Source: Desulfomicrobium macestii (GTDB lineage Bacteria > Desulfobacterota > Desulfovibrionia > Desulfovibrionales > Desulfomicrobiaceae). Taken from it: a stretch of DNA of 43,571 nucleotides. A program made the position numbers and the translations under genes. Positions 1 through 8,137 of the stretch are shown here, in pieces (positions within the stretch are counted from its first letter, which is position 1; every line of letters starts with the position of its first letter). The notes under the pieces are model-generated. The model made no database searches and was not told the origin of the DNA. It saw only the letters and a program-made list of their open reading frames with translations. Location of the stretch: the NCBI RefSeq assembly GCF_014873765.1, contig NZ_JADBGG010000035.1, forward strand, positions 1-43,571, given 5' to 3'.

Positions 1-3
1 CCT

Positions 4-75
4 GACCATGGCAGATTCCTCCGGGAGTTGTGGTTTGGTGGTACAACCCACATATGCCATGGTCTTTCTTTTTGC
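4..75 (+). other. Large inverted repeat with T-rich tail (terminator or ncRNA 3' end)
   Basis: GACCATGGCA at 4-13 is perfectly complementary to TGCCATGGTC at 55-64. A second helix nests inside (TGTGGTT near 30-36 against AACCCACA near 46-53, one bulge). The outer arm is followed by a T-rich run (65-75). This is seen directly. It looks like a long terminator hairpin or the 3' part of a structured RNA whose 5' part may lie outside the window. I do not recognise a family and see no convincing ORF here. Confidence 0.45.
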
Positions 76-132
76 TGAAGATCCCGCACACTACCAGTAT
101 ATGGATTTGGTTGGAATGTTGGACGCTGTGGC

Positions 133-156
133 AGCCCGGGAAACCGGGCTTTTTTG
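133..156 (+). terminator. Rho-independent terminator, plus strand
   Basis: AGCCCGG and CCGGGCT pair around a GAAA-type loop and are followed directly by a run of T. This is a textbook intrinsic terminator for transcription entering from the left edge of the window. Confidence 0.8.
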
Positions 157-350
157 CGCTTGGTGGTCCGACAGGAGTTTCAACAAACCATCCTGGTCCG
201 CCTTTTTTCCTTCATGATTCCGCGCGCTCGCTTACACGAAAGGCGCAGGATTTTTCAGGCCGAGGGGTGCAGAAAAAAAAGAAATTTTCGACCAACAAGT
301 GGTGCAAAGCTGATCCCCGTGCGGGGAATGGTGCCGGGAAGGATATTTTG

Positions 351-391
351 GAAAAGAAAAAGGGTCTGGATTGTTATATCCAAACCCTTGA
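351..391 (-). terminator. Terminator downstream of tRNA-Ala
   Basis: Read on the minus strand, AAGGGTTTGGAT pairs with ATCCAGACCCTT across a short loop (one mismatch), then a T-rich tail follows. It begins a few bases past the tRNA-Ala 3' end, so it is the natural end of that transcript. Confidence 0.75.
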
Positions 392-397
392 TTTCTT

Positions 398-473
398 TGG
401 TGGAGATGAGGAGGATCGAACTCCTGGCCTCTGCATTGCGAACGCAGCGCTCTCCCAGCTGAGCTACATCCCC
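398..473 (-). tRNA. tRNA-Ala (anticodon CGC)
   Basis: A full 76-nt cloverleaf reads on the minus strand. The acceptor GGGGATG pairs with CATCTCC (one G-T). The anticodon stem-loop CTGCG-TTCGCAA-TGCAG places CGC at 34-36, decoding GCG alanine codons. The T arm carries TTCGATC and the CCA end is encoded. A promoter lies just upstream (487-515) and a terminator just downstream, so it is probably a single-gene transcript. A CGC alanine isoacceptor fits a genome rich in GCG codons. Confidence 0.95.
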
Positions 474-486
474 TGACGTGGGAAGC

Positions 487-515
487 CTGATATGGGGTCC
501 GGGGCCTGTTGTCAA
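487..515 (-). promoter_or_regulatory. Sigma-70-type promoter of tRNA-Ala
   Basis: On the minus strand there is a perfect TTGACA (510-515), a 17-nt spacer, and TATCAG (487-492) about 14 nt before the tRNA 5' end. Spacing and position fit a stable-RNA promoter. Confidence 0.7.
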
Positions 516-545
516 CAGGGCTGGCGGACTTGGTTCTGAAATGTC

Positions 546-1631
546 CTAAATCAGGTAGCTTTGCAGGACCATTCCCTGTGGCACCGGGGCCTTGTCCTGG
601 TAGATATCCCAGTATGTCTGCCGGGCGCGGCCCAAGGCCTGATACAGGGGGTGGTCCGTCTGGGCGCGCATTTGGGCGCAGGGCGCGTTGTTTTCATCGA
701 CCATGACCAGCCGCTCGGCGCGGTTCAGGATGCCCGCCGTGCCGATGGAGGCGATGGCCGCGATTTCCCCGGCTTCGGCCCGGGCCATGAGTTCGCCGTA
801 GGTCATGTCACGCTCGTCGACCGTAATCCCGGATTCGCGCAGGATGGCGCAGATGCCCTGGATGGTGACCGAGGGCAGGATGAGCGGGCTTTCGGGAATC
901 TTGACCACGGAACCATTGGTCAGCGCGATGAGGCAGCACGAGGAGTCCCACTCAGTGACGCGGCGGTCGCGCAGGGGCAGGTCCAGCCGGTCGTCCAGAA
1001 ACAGGGCCGAGGTTGCTTCGGGCAGGATGGTTCGAGCTTCGTCCACGGCCTTGACGCTCAGGAGATAATTGACTCCGAGCTTCAGGTTGCCCGTGCCGTT
1101 GGCGCCTACTGCACGCACCAGTCCCGGCACGACCACGCCGCTGAAGGGTTCGCCCATGTAGCGGTCGTAGGTGCAGGTGACCATGCGGATGGAAGGGCTT
1201 TCGGGAAAGGTTACGCCGATGGACTGGGACTCGTCCACGGTGAAGGGGCGCAGATAGCCCTGCCCGCCGGATTCGCCCATGTAGTGGATGAACTCGGCCA
1301 GTTCCGGGCTGCGCAGGTAGTGCAGGATCATGGCCTCCAGTTCCTCTTCCGAGGGCACCAGGACCTGCTGGGCCGCGCCCAGGTTGAAGGAGATGGAGCG
1401 GCGAAAACGCTGCAGGTTCTTATGCAGGTTCAGAAACTGGACATGCAGGCTGCCGTCCTCGGCCGGGCCGATGAAGTAGCGGATGCCCTCGAAGGCCAGG
1501 CAGAGCCCGTAATGAATGGAGCGGGACACCGCCGGGACCTTGTCCGCCATGGGGAGCATGGCGAGGGACTTGCCCTGGAGCAGGTAGCGTGACTGGAAAT
1601 CAGCCCATTTGGTGCCTTCAAAACCGGCCAT
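546..1631 (-). CDS. Class IV PLP aminotransferase, divergent branched-chain (IlvE-like) type
   Basis: This 361-aa protein has the D-amino-acid/branched-chain aminotransferase fold (fold type IV). FEGIRYF near residue 48 and the sequence around K184 (GNLKLGVNYL), which aligns with the PLP-binding lysine before GxNY in BCATs, support the call. EGxGEN-type motifs of canonical IlvE are altered (EWDSSCCLIAL near 228). Length is close to the roughly 360-aa BCAT-beta group and longer than canonical IlvE (about 305 aa), which is present separately at 12003. It probably transaminates branched-chain or related 2-oxoacids with glutamate; the substrate cannot be read from sequence. The start is supported by GGGAGGA a few bases upstream. 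It lies 83 nt downstream of zwf on the same strand and may be cotranscribed. Confidence 0.85.
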   Translation of the reverse strand: MAGFEGTKWADFQSRYLLQGKSLAMLPMADKVPAVSRSIHYGLCLAFEGIRYFIGPAEDGSLHVQFLNLHKNLQRFRRSISFNLGAAQQVLVPSEEELEAMILHYLRSPELAEFIHYMGESGGQGYLRPFTVDESQSIGVTFPESPSIRMVTCTYDRYMGEPFSGVVVPGLVRAVGANGTGNLKLGVNYLLSVKAVDEARTILPEATSALFLDDRLDLPLRDRRVTEWDSSCCLIALTNGSVVKIPESPLILPSVTIQGICAILRESGITVDERDMTYGELMARAEAGEIAAIASIGTAGILNRAERLVMVDENNAPCAQMRAQTDHPLYQALGRARQTYWDIYQDKAPVPQGMVLQSYLI

Positions 1632-1714
1632 GGGTCCTCCCGTGGGATGGTGAATGGTTTATTGTTGAGCCCGCGGGGACGTGCGCCCAGGGACTTGTGC
1701 CAGACTTGGGCCGG

Positions 1715-3190
1715 TCATGATCCGACCCTTTGCGCGGCCTTGGGGCCGGGGCCGCCCGCGACGTAGGTGTGCAGGGGAAGTTCGCTGTCCGGGCAGTCGC
1801 AGCGGTCCAGGATGGGGGTCAGAAACCCCCAGCACAGCTCCACGGCGTCCTGCCGCCAGAAAAGAGTCTGGTCGCCGGTGATGCAATCCATCAGCACCTT
1901 GGCGTAATCGTCCAGACGGCCAAGGCCCGAGCCCGCGCCGTAGGAGAACTCCATGGACTGACCTTGCAGGCAGAGCGTTGATCCCTGACCCTTGGTCTGC
2001 ACCTCCAGCCGGACCACTTCATCCGGATGGATGCCGATGACCAGACGGTTGGGAGGGATGATTTCATCCTTGGACTTGCGAAACATGGAGACGGGCACGC
2101 TCTTGAACTGCACCGTGATCTCGGTGTGTTTGGCCTCGAGCCGTTTGCCCGAGCAGAGGTGGAACGGCACGCCCTGCCAGCGCCAGTTGTCCAGATAGAC
2201 CTTGAGCCAGGCAAAGGTCGGTGTGGTCGAGTCCGGCCGCACGCCCGGTTCCTGCAAGTATCCCGGCACGGCCTCGCCGCCCGACATGCCCGGCCCGTAT
2301 TGCCCCAGGATCAGTTGTTCATCCAGACGCTCCAGATCGAGCGGGCGCAGGGCCCGGAAGACCTTGGAGCGCTCGTCGCGGACCAGTTCGGCCTCGAATA
2401 TGGACGGCGGCTCCATGGCGCACAGCGACAGGAGCATCATCATGTGGTTCTGGAACATGTCCCTGAGCACCCCGGCCTGCTCGTAGAAACCGGCGCGGTG
2501 GCCGATGCCGAGGGTTTCGGCGGCGGTGATGCGGATGTGGTCGATGTAGCGGCGGTTCCAGACCGGCTCGAAGAGGGCGTTGGCGAAGCGCAGCAGCAGG
2601 ACGTTCTGCACGGTCTCCTTGGCCATGTAGTGATCGATGCGGAAGATCTGGCGCTCGCTGAAATAGCGGTGCAGCACCGTGTCCAGCTCCCTGGCCGTGG
2701 GCAGGTCGCGGCCGAAGGGTTTTTCCACGACGATGCGCACGCTCGTGTCCTCGCTCTCCCGTCCAAGGTCCGCCTCGCCGAGCATGGTGGCCAGGGGGAT
2801 GTAGGCGTTCGGGGGAACGGCCAGGTAGAAGAGCCGGTTTTTCGGCGTCTCGCGGTCAAGGTCGCCGAGGGCCATGCTCAGGGTGTAGCCCGATTCGGGC
2901 TCGTCGGGGTCCAGGCGCAGGTAGCGGACCCGGGGCACGAGGTCGGCCAGGCAGGACGGGGGAATGGCATGGGCGAGTTTTTCGCCGATCAGGTTCGAGT
3001 ACTCATCCGCGCTCAAATCCGTGCGTCCCACGGCCAGGATGCGCGTGTCGTGGCTGAGCAGCCCGTTCTGGCAGAGGGAGGCCAGGGCCGGGAAGATCTT
3101 GCGCATGGCCAGGTCTCCGGTGGCGCCGAAGATGACCAGATTGACCGGAGCGGCCTGGGACGCGGTGGGACATGAAGATGTGGCGGTCAT
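1715..3190 (-). CDS. zwf: Glucose-6-phosphate 1-dehydrogenase
   Basis: This 491-aa protein, the usual family length, oxidises glucose-6-phosphate to 6-phosphogluconolactone with NAD(P)+, the entry step of the oxidative pentose phosphate pathway. The N-terminal dinucleotide motif GATGDLAMRK lies near residue 21. The EKPFG motif and the active-site signature RIDHYMAKE (general-base His region) are intact, and the C-terminal domain is complete. The reading frame stays open far upstream, but the ATG at 3190 has GGGAG spaced for initiation and puts the Rossmann motif at the expected place, so I use it. No 6-phosphogluconolactonase or gnd is adjacent, which is unusual for zwf operons. Confidence 0.95.
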   Translation of the reverse strand: MTATSSCPTASQAAPVNLVIFGATGDLAMRKIFPALASLCQNGLLSHDTRILAVGRTDLSADEYSNLIGEKLAHAIPPSCLADLVPRVRYLRLDPDEPESGYTLSMALGDLDRETPKNRLFYLAVPPNAYIPLATMLGEADLGRESEDTSVRIVVEKPFGRDLPTARELDTVLHRYFSERQIFRIDHYMAKETVQNVLLLRFANALFEPVWNRRYIDHIRITAAETLGIGHRAGFYEQAGVLRDMFQNHMMMLLSLCAMEPPSIFEAELVRDERSKVFRALRPLDLERLDEQLILGQYGPGMSGGEAVPGYLQEPGVRPDSTTPTFAWLKVYLDNWRWQGVPFHLCSGKRLEAKHTEITVQFKSVPVSMFRKSKDEIIPPNRLVIGIHPDEVVRLEVQTKGQGSTLCLQGQSMEFSYGAGSGLGRLDDYAKVLMDCITGDQTLFWRQDAVELCWGFLTPILDRCDCPDSELPLHTYVAGGPGPKAAQRVGS

Positions 3191-3250
3191 GAGGCTCCCG
3201 GGGCGGTGAGAAGGTTTGCAGCGATCAGAAATATCAGGACGAAGCCAAAA

Positions 3251-3298
3251 GGCAAGCCCCTGTTCCCTTGCCGCCTGAGCCCGCCCCGGGCTTTTTTT
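3251..3298 (+). terminator. Double hairpin with T tail (bidirectional terminator?)
   Basis: Two hairpins lie in the gap between zwf and the EamA gene. GGCAAG/CTTGCC spans 3251-3272, and AGCCCG/CGGGCT spans 3278-3292 with a 7-T run after it. The T run suits plus-strand transcription, yet both neighbouring genes are on the minus strand. On the minus strand the first hairpin is followed by TTTT, so the element may end the EamA transcript as well. Confidence 0.6.
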
Positions 3299-4197
3299 CA
3301 GCGGAAAAAGAGGGCAACGCCGGCCAGGGTGACCAGGGCGCCGACGAGGCTGCGCCGGGAGACCTTGTGTCCGGTCACGACCGCAAGCCCAAGAGCGAAA
3401 AGGGGGCTGACCGAGATGAGGGTCTGGGCGATGGCCGCGTCGGTCAGCTTGAGGGCGGCCTGTTGCAGCCAGATGCCAAGGAACGTGCCCAGAAAGACGG
3501 CCAGGGTGAAGAACGCCCATCCGTTTCGGGCCGTGCCGATGGAGCGCCAGCATTCACGGCGCAGGACTATCTCGGGTTTCAGGATCGGGAGCAGGGTCCA
3601 CAGCACCAGGCTGGCCGCGGCCAGACGGATCAGGGCGGCCCAGAGGGGGGTGATGTCGGTTGCGACCATGACCTGCCGGGACATGACCATGCCGGTGGCC
3701 TGACACAGGGCGGCCAGGGTGGCGAAGCCCAGGCCCGGCAGGTTCAGGCTCTTCTGCTGGGGTTGATGTTCCGTGACCACCCAGAGGATGCCGCTCATGG
3801 TCAGGAAGATTCCCGCCCAGGCCCAGAATCCGATGGCCTCGTGCAGGAAGCAGAGGGCCAGGACGCCGGTCAGCGGCGGAGCCAGGGATTCGATCAGGAG
3901 GGTCTGGCTGGGGCCGACGCGCTTTATGGCCGAAAAATAGGCGCTGTCGCCGATGCTGATGCCGACGATTCCGCTGCCCGCCAGCCACAGCCACTGCGAC
4001 GTCGAGAGGGTGGGGGGCGCATCGCCAAGGACGACAATGGTCACGGTCAGCATGGCCACGGCGATGCTGCCCTTGATCAGGTTCAGGAACAGCGCCGGGG
4101 CCTTGTTGCCGGTGCGGGCGTAGATGATGGTGGCCACGGCCCAGATGAAAGCGGCCGAAAGGGCCGCGACCTCGCCTGCAAACGGGATGGTCGTCAC
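3298..4197 (-). CDS. EamA/DMT-superfamily transporter
   Basis: This 299-aa protein has about ten hydrophobic segments in two EamA repeats (roughly residues 5-140 and 150-298), the architecture of drug/metabolite transporters of the RhaT/YdcZ-like group. Such proteins usually export amino acids, nucleosides or other small metabolites across the inner membrane. The substrate cannot be told from sequence. Its ATG overlaps the stop of the 111-aa gene upstream by 4 nt, and that gene overlaps the hydantoinase-family gene in the same way. The three are therefore almost certainly one translationally coupled operon, and the transporter may move a substrate or product of the enzyme. Confidence 0.88.
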   Translation of the reverse strand: MTTIPFAGEVAALSAAFIWAVATIIYARTGNKAPALFLNLIKGSIAVAMLTVTIVVLGDAPPTLSTSQWLWLAGSGIVGISIGDSAYFSAIKRVGPSQTLLIESLAPPLTGVLALCFLHEAIGFWAWAGIFLTMSGILWVVTEHQPQQKSLNLPGLGFATLAALCQATGMVMSRQVMVATDITPLWAALIRLAAASLVLWTLLPILKPEIVLRRECWRSIGTARNGWAFFTLAVFLGTFLGIWLQQAALKLTDAAIAQTLISVSPLFALGLAVVTGHKVSRRSLVGALVTLAGVALFFR

Positions 4198-4529
4198 GCC
4201 TGGGGGAGAAACGAGGTCTGGTTGGCGAAGAAGAATTTTGTGTCGAAGGGGCCAAAGCTGCCCGTTTCGGCCATGAGGGTGAAGTACTCGACCCGGCCGT
4301 AGCGGCGGGTCAGGTGCGGTCGCACGCCCATGCGCTCATAGTAGTCGGCCTTGGCGATCGGGCGTTCGCTCTCCGTCAGGTCATAGACCGCGTCCTCGAC
4401 TTCGGCCCAGGCGTGGACCACATATCCCGCATCGCCGGGGATCCAGGCGTGGACAACCTCGGCCAGTTCGCTTTCGCTGCAGATTTCCATGGCCGCCGCA
4501 AAAGATTGTTCCTTGAAATGCATGTTCAC
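4194..4529 (-). CDS. Small conserved-looking protein with transglutaminase-like His/Asp signature
   Basis: This 111-aa soluble protein has no signal peptide or membrane segment. I do not recognise a named family. Residues 36-52 (YVVHAWAEVEDAVYDLT) resemble the HAW-x-E...D-x-T stretch that carries the catalytic His and Asp of transglutaminase-like/papain-fold enzymes (here H39 and D50), and a cysteine lies at C17. The Cys-His spacing is short for that fold, so activity is doubtful and the resemblance is an inference. The reading frame is anchored by 4-bp ATGA overlaps at both ends, with the HyuA-type gene before it and the EamA gene after it. That makes it a real gene with a role linked to theirs. 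Confidence 0.75.
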   Translation of the reverse strand: MNMHFKEQSFAAAMEICSESELAEVVHAWIPGDAGYVVHAWAEVEDAVYDLTESERPIAKADYYERMGVRPHLTRRYGRVEYFTLMAETGSFGPFDTKFFFANQTSFLPQA

Positions 4530-6187
4530 TCCTTGGTGATAGTGTCCATGAGGGCCGCGCCCAGGGCGTTGCCGACCTCGTAATGTTCTGGAAAGACTGC
4601 TTCGGTGCCAAGGCGCGCGGCCACTTCCGGCAAGAGGAACGGTGCTGCCGCGCCGATGCCGATGATCCGGGGGCGAACCCTGATCGTGATGTCCAGGAGC
4701 GCGCTTTGCTCGGGCTGTTCAAAAAAATGGGCCAGGGCCGGTCCGACTTCCCGGTTGCCGAGGGCGCACAGGATGGTGGTGGCGATGGTTGCGTGGGCCT
4801 TTTCGAGCACCTGATCGCAGAACGCTTCCGGCGAGAGGTTCAGCAGCGCGGCCAGCACGCCTGCCCCTTCCATGGCGGGCCTTGGGTCGCCAAGGTCCAG
4901 GCGTCCGAGCACATGCAGGGCGTCCGTGGGCGTGAATCCGCAGGTGATGACCCGCCTTGCGGCCTGGAGTCTGGCGATGGCCTTCTCCAGGCTCGATTCG
5001 GCCAGCGCCAGCTCCCGGCGCAGGCGCATGGGCGTGGCCGGGCCATGTTCGGCGAGCCAGCGCAGGATCTGGTCGTCCCCGGGTTCGATGCCCGGAGCTA
5101 GCTGCACGCACTGGGCGCAGAGGTCCGCGCCGAGCCAGGCTTCGGGGTGCGTGACGGATGCCAGGGCCGGCCCGTCGAGATGCAGGTGGATCTGGGACAG
5201 CGGCACGACCCGGGCCGGGCCAAGGCTCAGGCGGCCATTTTCGACGCGCGTCAGGCTGTCGCCGCCAAGGCCCACGGTGTACATCTCCACGGCCCGCACG
5301 TGCGTGCGCCAGGAACCGATGGTCATGCCTTCCTCGCGGACCACGGGGCGGCCTTCCCTGATGAGGGTGATGTCCGTCGTGGTGCCGCCCACGTCCACGA
5401 TGAGCGCCGTCTCGCCCGCCGCGGCGTGGCCGCCGAACAGGGCGGTGGCCGCCGGACCGCTGGCCACAGTGGCCGAGGAGTTGCGTACGGCATCGGGCAG
5501 GTCCATGCTCTGGCAGTCCCCGCGCACGATGCGCACCGGGCAGGACAGCCCGAGGCGCTCCATGGACCGGGCGATGCCGCGCAGGAAGTCCTGCATGACG
5601 GGCAGCAGCCTGGCGTTGAGGACGGCCGTGGCCGCGCGTTCCTCCATGCCCGGGCGGGTGCTGGCCTGGTGGGAGCAGAACACGGGCCTTTGGTCCATGA
5701 GTTCGATGGCCTTGGCCGCGACCAGTTCGTGGGTCGGGTCCTCGAAGGCGAGCATGGCGCAGACGGCGTAGGCGTCAACGCGGCCCTTCATGGCGGCGAT
5801 GCCCTGGATCAGAAAATCCATGCCCAAGGGTTCGGCTTCGACCCCCCGGGCCTTGTGGCCGCCGGGGATGAAGCGCATGTCCGCCGCCGGGATGTGCAGT
5901 CGTTTGTCGTGCCCGATGACGAAGAGTCCGACCTCCGCGCCCTTGTCTTCCACCAGGGCGTTGGTGGCCAGGGTCGTGGACACGGTCACGAGTTCGATTG
6001 TTTCCGGATTTGCGCCCGAGGCCAGGAGCACCTTCTCCAGGCTCCGGCCGATGGCCAGGGCCGGGTCGTGGGGGGTGGTCGGGGTCTTCACGCCGGCCAG
6101 AACCCGGCCGGACGAGCGGTCGAGAACTACCGCATCCGTGTAGGTGCCGCCGGTGTCGATGCCGATGACGCAGGCTGGTGGGGACAT
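4526..6187 (-). CDS. Hydantoinase/oxoprolinase family (HyuA-type) protein
   Basis: This 553-aa ASKHA-fold protein has an N-terminal phosphate-binding motif GIDTGGTYTDAVV (about residues 9-21) and a second, DVGGTTTDITLI (about 263-274). Both are diagnostic of the hydantoinase A/5-oxoprolinase family, which uses ATP to open cyclic amides or drive related ligations. It is shorter than typical HyuA (near 680-700 aa), and no hydantoinase B partner lies nearby. Residues about 385-450 look like an inserted helical, winged-helix-like segment. The frame is open upstream, but the ATG at 6187 has AAAGGA at good spacing and puts the motif at the N terminus. It is first in an operon with the 111-aa protein and the EamA transporter. 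The substrate is unknown; the family also includes coenzyme-biosynthesis ligases in methanogens. Confidence 0.85.
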   Translation of the reverse strand: MSPPACVIGIDTGGTYTDAVVLDRSSGRVLAGVKTPTTPHDPALAIGRSLEKVLLASGANPETIELVTVSTTLATNALVEDKGAEVGLFVIGHDKRLHIPAADMRFIPGGHKARGVEAEPLGMDFLIQGIAAMKGRVDAYAVCAMLAFEDPTHELVAAKAIELMDQRPVFCSHQASTRPGMEERAATAVLNARLLPVMQDFLRGIARSMERLGLSCPVRIVRGDCQSMDLPDAVRNSSATVASGPAATALFGGHAAAGETALIVDVGGTTTDITLIREGRPVVREEGMTIGSWRTHVRAVEMYTVGLGGDSLTRVENGRLSLGPARVVPLSQIHLHLDGPALASVTHPEAWLGADLCAQCVQLAPGIEPGDDQILRWLAEHGPATPMRLRRELALAESSLEKAIARLQAARRVITCGFTPTDALHVLGRLDLGDPRPAMEGAGVLAALLNLSPEAFCDQVLEKAHATIATTILCALGNREVGPALAHFFEQPEQSALLDITIRVRPRIIGIGAAAPFLLPEVAARLGTEAVFPEHYEVGNALGAALMDTITKE

Positions 6188-6442
6188 GGGAATTTCCTTT
6201 CTCCGGGGATGATCCTTCAGACGCGATTGCCTTAAGTATTTCCGGCGGTCCCGTCCAGTGGAACGGGGCGGCCGCCGGATGATGCGCGTCATGTCACGGG
6301 GGCGCATGTTGCGGGGAGCAGCGGTTTTTTTGTCACGTTCAGCCGCTTATGGTTGTATCCTCCCGCAAAATATGCCAGCAGGAGGATGGTCAAGATTCAT
6401 GTCGCGGAATCGCCGCGCTCATGGGAAACCAAGGAGATATTC

Positions 6443-8137
6443 GTGCACGAAGAACTGCATTTGATCATGGGAGGGGAGGCCGGTCAGGGTCTGGATACCG
6501 TGTCCGGGCTGCTCGTGAAGGCCGTGGTCCGCTCGGGCAGACATCTGCTCGGGGCCCAGCATGTCATGTCCCGGGTGCGGGGCGGTCACAACAATTTTCG
6601 CCTGCGCATCGGTTCGCGTCCCGTACAGGGACCGCCGGACACCTTTCACCTGCTGGCGGCCATGAGCCAGGAAAGCGTGGATCTGCACAAGGACAAGCTC
6701 AAGGACCCGGGCATCATCCTGGTCGACGCGGCTTGGGAACTGCCTGCCGGTCCCGGCATGGTGCCCATCCCCTTTGCGGAGCTCGCGTCGCGTCCCGTGT
6801 TCCGCAACGTGGCCTTGCTTGGCGTGATCGGTGCCATGCTTGGCCTTGAGGCGTCCCTGTTCGAGGAACAGCTGAAGGAAGAGTTCAGTGCCAAGGGGGA
6901 CAAGATCGTCTCCAGCAATCTGGACGTGCTGGCGTCTTCCATGAAGTGGGCCGCCGAAAACGCACCGAGCCTGCCCCTGCCCAAGGCCGATGACGCGATC
7001 AAGATGCTCAGCATGGATGGCAACCAGGCCATCGTCCTTGGCGCGCTGGCCGCCGGCGTGCGGTTTTGCGGATATTACCCCATGTCCCCGGCGACTTCCA
7101 TCGCCGAAGGTCTGGTGCATGCCGCCGTCGAGATGGGTGTCGTGGTGGAGCAGGCCGAGGACGAGATCGCGGCCGCGAACATGGCGCTCGGCGCATCCTA
7201 TGCAGGAGCGCGGAGCATCGTGCCCACCTCGGGCGGCGGGTTCGCCCTCATGACCGAGGCGGTGAGCCTGGCCGGAGTCTCGGAGACACCCGTGGTATTT
7301 GCCGTGATCCAGCGCCCCGGCCCGGCCACGGGCCTGGCCACGCGCACGGAGCAGGCTGACCTGGATCTGGTGCTCTACGCCGGTCACGGCGAATTTCCGC
7401 GCGCCATCCTGGCTCCGGCCACGCTGGAGGATTGCTTTTATCTGACCCACAAGGCCTTCGATCTGGCCGAAAAGAGCCAGGGGCCGGTGTTCGTACTCTC
7501 GGATCAGTATCTGGCCAGTGCCGCGCGCTCGGTCGCCCCCTTCGATCTGGATGGACTTGCGCCTATCGCGACTCCCGACCTCGGTGACACCGACCCCGGG
7601 AACTACCGCCGCTACAACTGGGACGGGCCCATCTCCCCCCGGCGCATTCCCGGGCATGGAGAGAGCCTGGTCCTGGCCGACTCCCACGAGCACAACGAGA
7701 CCGGGAACATCATCGAGGACGGGGGCATCCGCGTGCGCATGCAGGACAAGCGCCAGGCCAAGATGGCCACGCTTCTTGCCGAAGTGCTGCCGCCTGAATT
7801 TTCCGGCGACGAGGACCCGGATCTCCTGCTGGTCGGCTGGGGATCCTCCTGCGAGGTGCTGCGCGAAGTGACCGCGAAACTGCGCGACGACGGGACCAGG
7901 GCCGCCTGCCTGTGTTTCACCCAGGTCTGGCCGCTGCTCCCGGATACCTTCATGCCGCGCCTTGAGGCGGCAGGAACCGTCGTGGCCGTGGAAGGCAACA
8001 GTACCGCCCAGTTCGCGGGCCTGCTGCGCAAGACCACGGGTTTTCACATTCAAGACACCGTTCTGCGCTATGACGGCCGGACCCTGACGGCCGGGTTCGT
8101 CATGGAGCGGCTGCGGCCCATCCTGGAGGCTTTATGA
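6443..8137 (+). CDS. korA: 2-oxoacid:ferredoxin oxidoreductase, fused gamma-alpha subunit
   Basis: With the subunit at 8134 this forms a cytoplasmic enzyme that decarboxylates a 2-oxoacid to the acyl-CoA and reduces ferredoxin. In the 564-aa product the gamma domain comes first (MGGEAGQGLDT at the N terminus, to about residue 185). The alpha domain follows, with the YPMSPATS variant of the YPITP substrate-loop motif near residue 212 and a C-terminal domain. I choose the GTG start at 6443: AAGGAG lies 6 nt upstream and translation begins just before the conserved GEAGQG motif. An upstream in-frame ATG at 6386 has a poorly spaced site. 2-oxoglutarate is the likeliest substrate (KorA-like), but other 2-oxoacids cannot be excluded. 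It overlaps the beta gene by 4 nt. Confidence 0.9.
   Translation: MHEELHLIMGGEAGQGLDTVSGLLVKAVVRSGRHLLGAQHVMSRVRGGHNNFRLRIGSRPVQGPPDTFHLLAAMSQESVDLHKDKLKDPGIILVDAAWELPAGPGMVPIPFAELASRPVFRNVALLGVIGAMLGLEASLFEEQLKEEFSAKGDKIVSSNLDVLASSMKWAAENAPSLPLPKADDAIKMLSMDGNQAIVLGALAAGVRFCGYYPMSPATSIAEGLVHAAVEMGVVVEQAEDEIAAANMALGASYAGARSIVPTSGGGFALMTEAVSLAGVSETPVVFAVIQRPGPATGLATRTEQADLDLVLYAGHGEFPRAILAPATLEDCFYLTHKAFDLAEKSQGPVFVLSDQYLASAARSVAPFDLDGLAPIATPDLGDTDPGNYRRYNWDGPISPRRIPGHGESLVLADSHEHNETGNIIEDGGIRVRMQDKRQAKMATLLAEVLPPEFSGDEDPDLLLVGWGSSCEVLREVTAKLRDDGTRAACLCFTQVWPLLPDTFMPRLEAAGTVVAVEGNSTAQFAGLLRKTTGFHIQDTVLRYDGRTLTAGFVMERLRPILEAL

Noticed and set aside
3191-3553. Upstream extension of zwf into a 612-codon frame
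   Set aside because: The extra residues are low-complexity Arg/Pro/Gly-rich, overlap the EamA gene and lack family similarity; the ATG at 3190 has a ribosome-binding site and the right distance to the Rossmann motif.
6386-6442. Earlier ATG for the OFOR gamma-alpha gene
   Set aside because: Its AGGAGG lies too close to the ATG, and the added residues precede the conserved GEAGQG motif by more than usual. The GTG at 6443 has AAGGAG at ideal spacing.
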